A stretch of 64,000 nucleotides of DNA from an uncultured Haliea sp. (GTDB lineage Bacteria > Pseudomonadota > Gammaproteobacteria > Pseudomonadales > Halieaceae). How positions within the stretch are numbered: position 1 is the first letter of the stretch; each line of letters opens with the position of its first letter. This document shows, one piece after another, positions 40,306 to 48,158 of the stretch. The translations under genes were made by a program, and so were the position numbers. The DNA lies in NCBI GenBank assembly GCA_947258585.1, contig CAMYIZ010000059.1, positions 62,001-126,000 of the forward strand, read 5' to 3'. The notes beneath the pieces were generated by a model. It was given only the letters and a program-made list of their open reading frames with translations. It did not search any database and was not told where the DNA came from.

Positions 40306-41081
40306 AGGCCGATGACCAGCGGCTGGCGACCGTTCGGGTGTTGTTGCACCAGCACTTCGGCGTGAAACAGATCGCGAAACAGCGCCGCCGTGAGTACCTC
40401 CGCGGGCGTCCCGCTGGCCACCTGCCGACCCCGGTCCAGCACCAGCAGTCGGTTGCCAACGGCGGCTGCGAGGTTGACGTCGTGTACCACCAGCAGGACC
40501 GCACAGCCCCGCTCCGCGATACCGGCGATGGCGCCCGCCAGTTGCTGTTGGTGGGCCAGGTCAAGGGCTGCGGTCGGTTCATCCAGCAACAGCAGTTTTC
40601 CAGCCATGTCACCGCTGTCCCAGATCTGGGCAAAAACCCGGGCCAGTTGCACCCGTTGGCGCTCGCCGCCGGAGAGCTGGGTATAGAGACGATTGCGCAG
40701 TCCCAGGGTATCCGTTGCCACCAGTGCGTGGTGGGCGATCTCCCGGTCGGCGCGCGCGCCGGTGGCGTGCGGGGTGCGCCCCAGCAGCACCACCTCTTCC
40801 ACCGTGTAGGGGAAGTTCAGCAGCGATAGCTGGGGGAGGAATGCGAGATGCTGCGCCAGTTCCCGTCGCGGCCAGTCCGCCAGGGGCTGGCCGCCGAACG
40901 CCAGGGTACCCGCGCTGGCGGAGAAATCTCCGGCAATCAGGCGCAGAAGACTGGATTTGCCGGCGCCGTTGGGTCCGATCAGGGCCACGACTTCACCTGC
41001 AGATACCTGCAGCCGTATGTCCACCAGCAGGGGCTCGTCCCAGGGTGCGGCGCTGACGCCGTCCAGTGCGAGCACCGTCAT
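40302..41081 (-). CDS. btuD: Vitamin B12 ABC transporter ATP-binding protein
   Basis: 259-aa ATPase of the FecE/BtuD/HmuV group. Walker A is GPNGAGKSSLLRLIAGDF (about residues 38-55), the signature is QLSGGERQRVQLARVFAQ, and Walker B is KLLLLDEPTAALDL with the switch His in VHDVNLAAAVG. ATG 41081 overlaps the stop of the permease gene (ATGA). The frame stays open to 41276 but only as a shadow of the permease gene. The sequence alone would also fit heme (HmuV); the operon with btuF, cobO and a cobalamin riboswitch makes B12 the likely cargo. Confidence 0.9.
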   Translation of the reverse strand: MTVLALDGVSAAPWDEPLLVDIRLQVSAGEVVALIGPNGAGKSSLLRLIAGDFSASAGTLAFGGQPLADWPRRELAQHLAFLPQLSLLNFPYTVEEVVLLGRTPHATGARADREIAHHALVATDTLGLRNRLYTQLSGGERQRVQLARVFAQIWDSGDMAGKLLLLDEPTAALDLAHQQQLAGAIAGIAERGCAVLLVVHDVNLAAAVGNRLLVLDRGRQVASGTPAEVLTAALFRDLFHAEVLVQQHPNGRQPLVIGL

Positions 41082-42118
41082 GTCTGCATGCCGTAATGGT
41101 GCCGCTGGCGCAGCAGGGAGATGAAAAAGGGCACGCCGATCAGCGCGGTAATGATACCGACCGGCAGCTCTGTGGGCGCCAGGACGACCCGGGACAGGGT
41201 GTCGGCGACCACCAGCAGGGTGGCGCCCGCGAGGGCGGAAGCCGCCAGCAGGTAGCGGTGGTCGGGGCCGATCCACAGGCGCACAACGTGGGGTACCACC
41301 AGGCCGACGAAGGCGATAGTGCCGACCAGGGCCACCGACGTACCCACCCCGACCGCGACCCAGCCGATCAGCGCCAGCTTGGTGTGATTCACATCAATAC
41401 CGAGATGGCGCGCCTCCGATTCTCCCAGCAGCAGGGTGTTCAAGGCCAGGGCGTAGCGGGGCAGGGCCAGTAACACAGAACCGCCGACCACGCTCGCCAG
41501 TGCCAGTCGCGGCAGGTTGGCCCCGTCCAGCCCTCCCATCTTCCACAGGCTGATCTGGCGCAGGCGCTCATTGTCGGTGAAGAACTCCAGCAAGCTGCCC
41601 ACTGCGCCCGCCAGTGCGGTGATGGCGATGCCGGCCAGCAACATGGTCGCCACCGAGGTGCCGTTTTCCGAGCTGGCCAGGCGATAGACCAGCAGCACTG
41701 CGAGTACACCGCCGACGAAGGCGCCCAGAGACACCAGGGTCAGGCCGACAAAGCCCTGCAGTACGCCACCGCCAAGCACGATCAGCAGCGAAGCGCCCAG
41801 GGAGGCCCCGGCGGTGACGCCGATCAGCGAGGGATCCGCGAGGGGGTTGCGAAACAGGCCCTGCATGGCCGCTCCGCTCATCGCCAGGGTGGCGCCCATG
41901 ACCGCAGCCAGCAGCACCCGCGGCAGGCGTATCTGCTGCACGATCATTGCCGCCTGGCCGCCACCGTCCCCTGTCAGCAGCGCCTGCAATGCCTGCAGGG
42001 GGCCCAGGCTGACCGCGCCGCTGGCAAGCCCCGTGAGCACCGCCACCGGCAGCAGCACCGCCAGCGCCGCAAGCAGCTGGCGGGCGCGGTGACGGCGCTG
42101 GGTGATGCTAGTAATCAA
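41078..42118 (-). CDS. btuC: Vitamin B12 ABC transporter permease (FecCD family)
   Basis: 346-aa permease with about ten membrane helices. FecCD landmarks: QQIRLPRVLLAAVMGATLAM, FRNPLADPSLIGVTAGASLG, and GTIAFVGLVVPHVVRLWIGP followed by DHRYLLAASALAGATLLVVA. Translation appears to start with TTG at 42118, inside the last codons of cobO (an 11-base overlap), so the genes are translationally coupled. It forms the membrane channel of the BtuCDF importer. Confidence 0.9.
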   Translation of the reverse strand: MITSITQRRHRARQLLAALAVLLPVAVLTGLASGAVSLGPLQALQALLTGDGGGQAAMIVQQIRLPRVLLAAVMGATLAMSGAAMQGLFRNPLADPSLIGVTAGASLGASLLIVLGGGVLQGFVGLTLVSLGAFVGGVLAVLLVYRLASSENGTSVATMLLAGIAITALAGAVGSLLEFFTDNERLRQISLWKMGGLDGANLPRLALASVVGGSVLLALPRYALALNTLLLGESEARHLGIDVNHTKLALIGWVAVGVGTSVALVGTIAFVGLVVPHVVRLWIGPDHRYLLAASALAGATLLVVADTLSRVVLAPTELPVGIITALIGVPFFISLLRQRHHYGMQT

Positions 42119-42719
42119 CGCCGCGTCGGGCCTTGATGCCGTGGTTGTAGGCGTGCTTGATCTCCTTCACTTCGGAAACCGTGTCCATGAGGTCCTGCAG
42201 CGCCTTGCCGCCCCCGCGGCCGGTGACCACCACGCTCTGTTCCGGCGGGCGGTTGGCCAGGGCGCCCAGCACCAGGTCCTCGGGCAGATAGTCGAAGGCC
42301 AGCATGTAGGTGAGCTCGTCGAGGACCACCAGGTGGTAGGCGGGGTCAGCGAGCATGGCGCTGGCCTGCTCCCAGGTTCGTTGCGCAGCGGCGATATCGC
42401 CACTGCGGTCCTGGGTATCCCAGGTGAACCCTGTCCCCATCTGGTAGAACGCTACCTCCGGGCACTTTTCCCGCAGGTAGATCTCCTCGCCCGACAGCTG
42501 TTCACCCTTGATGAACTGCACCACGCCAACCTTGTAGCCATAGCCCAGGGCTCGCATCACCATGCCGAAGGCGGAGCTGGACTTGCCCTTGCCGTTGCCG
42601 GTGAGCAGTATCGCCACGCCGCGCTCGGTATTGGCGGCGCTGATACTGGCGTCGACGCTGGCCTTCTGCTTGGCCATGGCCTTGTTGTGGCGTTCGTTCT
42701 TGCGCTCGTTGTCGGTCAT
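42108..42719 (-). CDS. cobO: Cob(I)yrinic acid a,c-diamide adenosyltransferase
   Basis: 203-aa ATP:corrinoid adenosyltransferase of the CobO/BtuR/CobA type, which attaches the 5'-deoxyadenosyl group to Co(I) corrinoids. The P-loop GNGKGKSSSAFG (residues 41-52), VGVVQFIKGEQLSGE, the LVVLDELTYMLAFDYLP motif and the C-terminal NHGIKARRGVDY are all family-typical. AGGAG lies 9 bases before ATG 42719. Placed between btuB and btuC, it would convert imported cobalamin to the coenzyme form. Confidence 0.95.
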   Translation of the reverse strand: MTDNERKNERHNKAMAKQKASVDASISAANTERGVAILLTGNGKGKSSSAFGMVMRALGYGYKVGVVQFIKGEQLSGEEIYLREKCPEVAFYQMGTGFTWDTQDRSGDIAAAQRTWEQASAMLADPAYHLVVLDELTYMLAFDYLPEDLVLGALANRPPEQSVVVTGRGGGKALQDLMDTVSEVKEIKHAYNHGIKARRGVDY

Positions 42720-42731
42720 CCGGGTGAACTC

Positions 42732-44591
42732 CTAAAAGGAATAGCGCAGCCCCGCGTAGGCGGCCCGGGCGCTGGTGCGATAAGTGGGGATTTCCTGGTA
42801 ATCCTCGTCCAGCAGGTTCTCGATCCGGCCGTAGACCTCGAAGCCTGCTGCCAGAGTGTAGCGCGCGTTCAGGTCCAGGACCTCATAGCTGTCAATCGCG
42901 CTGCCGTCGGACTCGCGCGCATCCCGCGACGCCCGCAGGTGCAGCCCCAGGGCCAGCGGAGTGGATAGCGCCTGCCATTGCAGACCGACATTGGCCAGGT
43001 GGCGCGGACGGTAGACCCGGTGGCCTCCCGCCGCGGTATCGGTATCGTTGTAGGTGTAGTTGCCCTGCAGGCTCAGCTGCAGGGGCAGGGGTAGCTCGGC
43101 GATCAGCTCAACCCCGGAGGAGTCGCTGTCACCGCTGCCCTGCAGGTAGCCGGAATAGCCAACCAGGTCGAAATAGATTTCCTGCTCCACCGTCTGCTCA
43201 AACAGGATCGCCTCCAGCACCAGGCCGGTGGGACCGTACCAGCCCACGCCGAGGTCGAGCCCCTCGCTGCGCTCTTCCTGCAGCATGGTCCCGGCTGCGG
43301 GCGGGAAGGCGAAGAAGCTGTTGTTGTAGGCAATTTCATACAGACTCGGCGCCCGGAAACCGGTGCTCCAGGCCCCCTTGAACTTCAGTTCGCCGGCGCC
43401 CACCGGCACCAGGTAGGCGGCGCTGACCCGGTAGGAATCGTGGCTGCCGAAATCCTCGTTGTCGTCGTAGCGACCGCCCGCGGTGAAGTACAGCTTGTCA
43501 CCGATACGACCCTGGTATTCCAGGTAAACCCCGGTCTGGTCGCGCTCGGTGTCAAAGGTGCCGTCATCCAGGGTCTGCTCTTCGTGATCGACGCCATAGA
43601 CCAGCTGCAGGCTGTCCGCCGGGGCGTAACTGCCCAGGTAGCTGACCCGGTCCAGGGTGCCCTCGGTGCCGAAGCCCGGCAGGCCTTCGGTGAAGTACTG
43701 GCGTTCCGTCTTGTTGTAACTGTAGGCCAGTTCGTGCTGCAGCTGTTCACCGCGGAAGCTGGCGGCGGCGCGCCAGGACTGTTGCGAGAAGCTGTCACTG
43801 CAGCGGTTGCTGGGCGCAAAGGTGTCGTTGGTGAAGCAGCTGTCGTAGGCGTTTTCGCCGTCGACGTCACGGGCCACCAGTTCCAGCCGCAGCTGCTCGC
43901 TGACGTTCCAGCCGCCGCGGGCGTGCACCGTGGTGTTGTCGTAGCCGTCGTCGTCGGCGGGGGTGGTATCAGTGATGCGGGAATTGAAGCCGTCGCTGCG
44001 GTAGTCCGCGAGCGACAGGGCGCCGTCCAGGGTGGCACTGCCGCCCCCGATATTGGCGGCAAGCTGCCGGCTGCCGTAGCGGCCGGTCTCTGCGCTCAGG
44101 TCGCCGCCAAAGCCCTCGCCCGGCGCGCGGGTGCTGATATTGACAACACCGCCAGCGTCGGCGCCGTACATCAGGCCCTGGGGGCCTCGGAGAATTTCCA
44201 CCCGCTGCACGCCGCTGCTCAGCAGTTGCTCGACCCGGGGCCCCACCTGGGGCGCGGAGGTGTCGGAGATATCGATGCCATCGATCAGCATCCGGGTCCG
44301 GTACGCCTCTTCACCGCGGATCCGCAGCGAGGAGACCTTGCCGGGGCCGCCGTTGTTGCTGACCGCAACGGAGGGCTGGCTGCGGAGGATGTCCTGCAGG
44401 GAATGGAAGCCCCGGGCGCGGATTTCCCCGGCGTCGATCACCGAGATCGAGGTGCCCACCTCACGCAGCGGCATGGCGATCCGGGAAGAGCTGATAACGA
44501 TCTCTTCCAGTGTCTGCGTATTTTGGTCGGCGCTCCAGGCGGGCAGGGTGGTCAACAGCGCAACGGCGCTGGCGAGTGCGTGTGGTTTCAT
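42732..44591 (-). CDS. btuB: TonB-dependent vitamin B12 receptor
   Basis: 619-aa outer-membrane receptor with a signal peptide (ALASAVALLTTLPAWSA). TonB-box region LEEIVISSSRIAMPLREVGT, plug domain with VRGEEAYRT-like segment LRIRGEEAYRTRMLIDGIDI and VEILRGPQGLMYGADAGGVV, and a 22-strand barrel ending in Tyr-Ser-Phe. The length of about 620 fits BtuB, which is smaller than most siderophore receptors. The start is ATG 44591 with GAGG 6 bases upstream; that site is buried in the hairpin 44598-44628. The upstream cobalamin riboswitch confirms the B12 role. First gene of btuB-cobO-btuC-btuD-btuF. Confidence 0.94.
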   Translation of the reverse strand: MKPHALASAVALLTTLPAWSADQNTQTLEEIVISSSRIAMPLREVGTSISVIDAGEIRARGFHSLQDILRSQPSVAVSNNGGPGKVSSLRIRGEEAYRTRMLIDGIDISDTSAPQVGPRVEQLLSSGVQRVEILRGPQGLMYGADAGGVVNISTRAPGEGFGGDLSAETGRYGSRQLAANIGGGSATLDGALSLADYRSDGFNSRITDTTPADDDGYDNTTVHARGGWNVSEQLRLELVARDVDGENAYDSCFTNDTFAPSNRCSDSFSQQSWRAAASFRGEQLQHELAYSYNKTERQYFTEGLPGFGTEGTLDRVSYLGSYAPADSLQLVYGVDHEEQTLDDGTFDTERDQTGVYLEYQGRIGDKLYFTAGGRYDDNEDFGSHDSYRVSAAYLVPVGAGELKFKGAWSTGFRAPSLYEIAYNNSFFAFPPAAGTMLQEERSEGLDLGVGWYGPTGLVLEAILFEQTVEQEIYFDLVGYSGYLQGSGDSDSSGVELIAELPLPLQLSLQGNYTYNDTDTAAGGHRVYRPRHLANVGLQWQALSTPLALGLHLRASRDARESDGSAIDSYEVLDLNARYTLAAGFEVYGRIENLLDEDYQEIPTYRTSARAAYAGLRYSF

Positions 44592-44597
44592 GTCGTA

Positions 44598-44628
44598 CCT
44601 CAATGCCAGGAATGTGTGGCGATTGAGG
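44598..44628 (-). promoter_or_regulatory. Shine-Dalgarno-sequestering hairpin of the btuB leader
   Basis: On the mRNA strand CCTCAAT-c-GCCA pairs with TGGC-ATTGAGG (11 base pairs with one bulged C, 8-base loop). The 3' arm contains the GAGG that serves ATG 44591. This would block translation initiation and is the expected expression platform for the riboswitch just upstream. Confidence 0.65.
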
Positions 44629-44699
44629 GAGGGGATCCAGGGAACACAATGCGGATAGGGCATCAGGCAACCTTCAATGAAGCCCTCCGCTCCATCGTT

Positions 44700-44850
44700 G
44701 CTTGTGCCAGGCAGGTATCGGGCTCACAGCTGTTGCTGTCTACCGTTGCGGGGGCAGCGGTGGCATCGGCTCGGGGACCTCACCACACTTCCCATTTAAC
44801 CCGCCCAGCCGTGTCGAGTGACACCGGCGGCAGGCACCTGGTACGCGGCG
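44700..44850 (-). ncRNA. Cobalamin riboswitch (btuB leader)
   Basis: Reading the minus strand, the conserved B12 aptamer blocks appear in order: CCAGGTGCCTGCCG near 44842, GGTTAAATGGGAAG (44789-44802 region), GTGGTGAGGTCC, GATGCCACCGCTGCCCCCGC followed by AAC (B12-box core, 44745-44765 region), then GTGAGCCCGATACCTGCCTGG closing the outer stem near 44706. When adenosylcobalamin is abundant the fold should shut off btuB and its operon. The rest of the 44592-44970 gap holds the leader, the hairpin above and the promoter of the divergent DUF501 gene. Confidence 0.95.
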
Positions 44851-44970
44851 CACTGTAGTGACTTGGGCCCGGGCTGTCAATTGTCCAGATTTTGTCGGGG
44901 ACCCCGCACGCCTTACGCGGACGCCTGTTTGCCGTAGAATAGGCGGCTGGCAACCGGTACGGGAAACACC

Positions 44971-45480
44971 ATGACATTTACCGCAACACAGTGGTCGCAG
45001 GTGGCGACACTGCTGGGTCGAGAGCCCCGGGGCCTGGAGGCGATTCCGGTGATGGATGGCGACGGCCACCCCCGCGTCATCCGGGTGGCCTCCCTGGTGG
45101 ACGGCAAGCCCTTTCCGACCCTGTTCTGGCTGGTTGACGCGGCGTTGAACTACCGTATCGACCAGGAAGAGGCGCGGGGGCTGATCAAGGACTTCCAGGC
45201 CCGGGTCAATGCCGACCCCCGACTGCAGGCGTCCATGCGCGCCGACCACGAGGCCCATATCCGGCTGCGGGACAGCTATCTGGCGGAGGATGACCGCGGC
45301 GCCCTGCAGGCGGCGGGTTTTGCGGATGTGTTGCAGGAGCGGGGAATCGGCGGTATCGCCGATTTCACCCGTATACGCTGCCTGCACACCTGGTATGCGT
45401 CGCACCTGGTCGTGCCGAATACCATCGGTGGCCTGCTGGACCGGCACTGGGCGGCGGCGACCGTCGCCGCCGCCGAATAG
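44971..45480 (+). CDS. DUF501 family protein
   Basis: 169-aa soluble protein of the DUF501 family. The region LGREPRGLEAIPVMDGDGHP with GKPFPTLFWLVDAALN is the family's conserved block, and RCLHTWYASHLV with GGLLDRHW lies near the end. Bacterial members are often encoded near cell-division or metabolic genes; function unknown. Starts at ATG 44971, divergent from the riboswitch. XdhC follows closely, so it may share a transcript with the molybdenum cofactor genes. Confidence 0.82.
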   Translation: MTFTATQWSQVATLLGREPRGLEAIPVMDGDGHPRVIRVASLVDGKPFPTLFWLVDAALNYRIDQEEARGLIKDFQARVNADPRLQASMRADHEAHIRLRDSYLAEDDRGALQAAGFADVLQERGIGGIADFTRIRCLHTWYASHLVVPNTIGGLLDRHWAAATVAAAE

Positions 45481-45495
45481 GGCCGGGTGCCGCTG

Positions 45496-46455
45496 ATGCA
45501 GATACCGGAGCAGGCGATCCTGGAGAGTGCCCTCGGCTGGCTGCTGGAGCCTTCCGCGCCGTCGGCCTGGCTGTGTACCATTGTCGCGGCCCAGGGGTCC
45601 TCGCCGCGCCCCCCCGGGGCACTGCTGGCCTGCAATAGCCGCGGCGACCAGGTGGGCTCCCTGTCCGGTGGCTGCATCGAGGAAGACCTGCTGGAGCGTC
45701 TCCAGTCCGGGGCGATGCCGGTGGCGCGGTCCGAGCTGATCGAGTACGGGGTTACTGCGGAGGAGAATGAACGGCTGGGGCTGCCCTGCGGCGGCCGGCT
45801 GCAGGTCCTGGTACAACGCCTGGACGCTGATCGGGACGCAGACTGGCTGCGCCAGGCGCTGGCGGCCATTGCCACCCGGCGCTGCCTGCGCCGCACAGTT
45901 GCCCTGGACAGCGGCGAGACCGAGACCTGCACCCGGGAGCAGCACGCTCCCCTGTACTTTGATGGCGCCAGGCTGGAGCAGACCTTTGGTCCGCAGATGC
46001 GCCTGCTGCTGGTCGGGGCGGGTCAGCTGGGCCAGTCCCTGGCCGAGCTGGCCCTGGCCATGGACTACGAAGTGCTGGTGGTGGATCCGCGGCAGCGCAT
46101 GCGCGAGCAGTGGCAGGGGCCGGACGTGCCGCTGCTGGCGGGTATGCCCGATGACGCCGTGCGCGAGCACGCCAGTGACCGCCACAGTATCGTGATTACG
46201 CTCACCCACGACCCGCGCATCGATGACATGGCGCTGATGGAGGCCCTGGCCACCGATGCCTGGTATGTGGGCGCCCTGGGCTCGCGCCGGACCACGGAGA
46301 AGCGGCTGCAGCGCCTGCGCCAGCTGGAGCTGGGCGAGGACCGTCTGGCGGCGCTGCACGCCCCCGTGGGACTGGATATCGGCAGCAAGACGCCGCTGGA
46401 AATTGCCGTGTCCATCATGGCGCAGCTGGTGCAGCTGCGGCGCCGGCGACAATGA
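45496..46455 (+). CDS. xdhC: XdhC-family molybdenum cofactor maturation protein
   Basis: 319-aa chaperone that sulfurates molybdenum cofactor and inserts it into xanthine oxidase-family enzymes. The N-terminal domain has TIVAAQGSSPRPPGALLACN and GSLSGGCIEEDLLERL; the C-terminal Rossmann-like domain has LLLVGAGQLGQSLAELALAM, VIVTLTHDPRIDDMAL-type segment IVITLTHDPRIDDMAL, and YVGALGSRRTTEKRLQRL. A GTG at 45487 is an alternative start. Its stop overlaps the mocA-like start (ATGA). The likely client is the IorA/IorB-type hydroxylase at 27.8-30.6 kb, the only such enzyme in the window. Confidence 0.9.
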   Translation: MQIPEQAILESALGWLLEPSAPSAWLCTIVAAQGSSPRPPGALLACNSRGDQVGSLSGGCIEEDLLERLQSGAMPVARSELIEYGVTAEENERLGLPCGGRLQVLVQRLDADRDADWLRQALAAIATRRCLRRTVALDSGETETCTREQHAPLYFDGARLEQTFGPQMRLLLVGAGQLGQSLAELALAMDYEVLVVDPRQRMREQWQGPDVPLLAGMPDDAVREHASDRHSIVITLTHDPRIDDMALMEALATDAWYVGALGSRRTTEKRLQRLRQLELGEDRLAALHAPVGLDIGSKTPLEIAVSIMAQLVQLRRRRQ

Positions 46456-47027
46456 CCGTTGGCGTGCTGTTGCTGGCGGCGGGTTGCAGCGAGCGCTTTG
46501 GCAGCGACAAGCGCCTGGCCCTGATGGCGGACGGCCGGTCCCTGCTGTTCGCGGCCGTCTCTTCGATCCAGCGCAGCGGCTTGCCGCTGCGAGTCTGTTT
46601 GCGACCGGGTGAGGACCGGCTCGGAGACAGTCTGCTGCGCGCGGGGGTCGAGGTCCTCGAATGTGAGCGCGCCGCGCGTGGCATGGGCGCAACCCTGGCG
46701 GACGCGGTGAACCAGTCGCTGGACTGGAACGGACTGCTGGTGGCGCTGGCGGATATGCCTGTCATCCATCCCGCGACCTTTCGCCAGGTGGCCCAGGCGG
46801 TGACGGCGGACGTGATCGTCACGCCGACCTTTGCCGGGCAGTCCGGACACCCGGTGGGGTTCGGGCGTGATTTCTTCGCCGATCTCGCCGGCCTGGACGG
46901 TGATCGCGGCGCCCGCGACCTGGTCACGGCCAGCCACCGCCTGCGCCTGCCGGTGGCGGACCCCGGCATTCTGCGCGATGTGGACTCTCCGGCGGCGCTC
47001 CGGTCACTGGCGGAACTGTTGACCTGA
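46452..47027 (+). CDS. MocA/MobA-type molybdenum cofactor nucleotidyltransferase
   Basis: 191-aa nucleotidyltransferase. The amino end VGVLLLAAGCSERFGSDKRL is the L-A-A-G-x-S-x-R-x-G-x-x-K signature, and LVALADMPVIHPATF and FAGQSGHPVGFGRDFF are typical of MocA, which adds CMP to molybdopterin to give the cytosine dinucleotide form used by bacterial xanthine oxidase-family enzymes. The second residue of the signature carries Cys where many have Ser. Translationally coupled to xdhC, which supports this role. Confidence 0.87.
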   Translation: MTVGVLLLAAGCSERFGSDKRLALMADGRSLLFAAVSSIQRSGLPLRVCLRPGEDRLGDSLLRAGVEVLECERAARGMGATLADAVNQSLDWNGLLVALADMPVIHPATFRQVAQAVTADVIVTPTFAGQSGHPVGFGRDFFADLAGLDGDRGARDLVTASHRLRLPVADPGILRDVDSPAALRSLAELLT

Positions 47028-47095
47028 CTGCGCTGCACATCAGGGCGCTGCGAGTGGTATATTGGCAGGCTCCTTTGAATCTGTCCGAGAGCATC

Positions 47096-48154
47096 ATGAG
47101 AACCAATACCGACGACCTGCGCATACGGCGCATCAATGAACTGGTGGCGTCAGAGCAGCTCATTCGCGATATCGCGGTGAGTGATACCGCAGCCGCCACC
47201 GTGGCAGCCGCCCGCCACGGTATCCATCGCATTCTGGCTGGCGAGGACGACCGCCTGCTGGCCGTGGTGGGTCCCTGTTCCATTCACGATCCCGCAGCGG
47301 CGCTGGACTATGGGCGCCGACTGAAGGCCGTGGCGGATACCGTGCAGGACGAGCTGCTGGTGGTCATGCGGGTCTACTTCGAAAAGCCCCGTACCACCGT
47401 CGGCTGGAAGGGACTGATCAACGACCCGGATCTCAACAACACTTTCCAGATCAACAAGGGCCTGCACCTGGCCCGGCAGCTGCTGTCGGACCTGGCTGAC
47501 ATTGGCCTGCCCGCCGGTACCGAGTACCTGGACCTGATCAGCCCGCAGTATGTCGCCGACCTGGTTGCCTGGGGCGCCATTGGTGCCCGCACCACAGAGA
47601 GCCAGACGCACCGGGAACTGGCCTCGGGCCTGTCCTGCCCGGTCGGTTTCAAGAACGCCACCGATGGCGATATCCAGGTTGCCATCGATGCCATCAAGTC
47701 CGCCTCCCAGCCACACCACTTCCTGTCGGTGACCAAGCACGGGCATTCGGCAATCTTCCAGACCGCCGGCAACGAGGACTGCCACATCATCCTGCGCGGC
47801 GGCAAACACCCCAATTACGATATGTTCTCGGTGGACGACGCCGGCGCCATGCTGGCCAAGGCGGGCCTGCCCGCGCGGATCATGATTGACGCCAGCCACG
47901 CCAACAGCCGGAAAATCCCGGCCCGGCAGCGGGACGTCATCCGCGATATCGGCAACCAGGTGGGCCGTGGCAGCCGCAGCGTGTTCGGCATCATGATCGA
48001 GAGCAACCTGGTGGAGGGGCGCCAGGAGGTGGTGGCGGGCCAGTCCCTGACCTACGGCCAGAGCATTACCGACGCCTGCATCAACTGGGACGATACCGAA
48101 GTACTGCTCGGGGAGCTGGCCGCCGCGGTCCGTGCGCGGCGTCAGGCGGCCTGA
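47096..48154 (+). CDS. aroG: 3-deoxy-7-phosphoheptulonate (DAHP) synthase, class I
   Basis: 352-aa first enzyme of the shikimate pathway, condensing phosphoenolpyruvate with erythrose 4-phosphate. Class I AroG/F/H landmarks: LLAVVGPCSIHDPAAALDYG, MRVYFEKPRTTVGWKGLIND, SPQYVADLVAWGAIGARTTE, GFKNATDGDIQVAIDA, SVTKHGHSAIFQTAGNEDCH, DASHANSRKIPARQRDV and ESNLVEGRQ. The start at ATG 47096 fits the family; the frame opens at 47054. Which aromatic amino acid inhibits it cannot be judged. The gene symbol is by similarity to the AroG/F/H group. Confidence 0.94.
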   Translation: MRTNTDDLRIRRINELVASEQLIRDIAVSDTAAATVAAARHGIHRILAGEDDRLLAVVGPCSIHDPAAALDYGRRLKAVADTVQDELLVVMRVYFEKPRTTVGWKGLINDPDLNNTFQINKGLHLARQLLSDLADIGLPAGTEYLDLISPQYVADLVAWGAIGARTTESQTHRELASGLSCPVGFKNATDGDIQVAIDAIKSASQPHHFLSVTKHGHSAIFQTAGNEDCHIILRGGKHPNYDMFSVDDAGAMLAKAGLPARIMIDASHANSRKIPARQRDVIRDIGNQVGRGSRSVFGIMIESNLVEGRQEVVAGQSLTYGQSITDACINWDDTEVLLGELAAAVRARRQAA

Positions 48155-48158
48155 GACG

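Noticed and set aside
44740..46692. Long minus-strand open frame opposite DUF501, XdhC and the MocA-like gene
   Set aside because: It runs through the riboswitch and is antisense to three coupled plus-strand genes with clear motifs.
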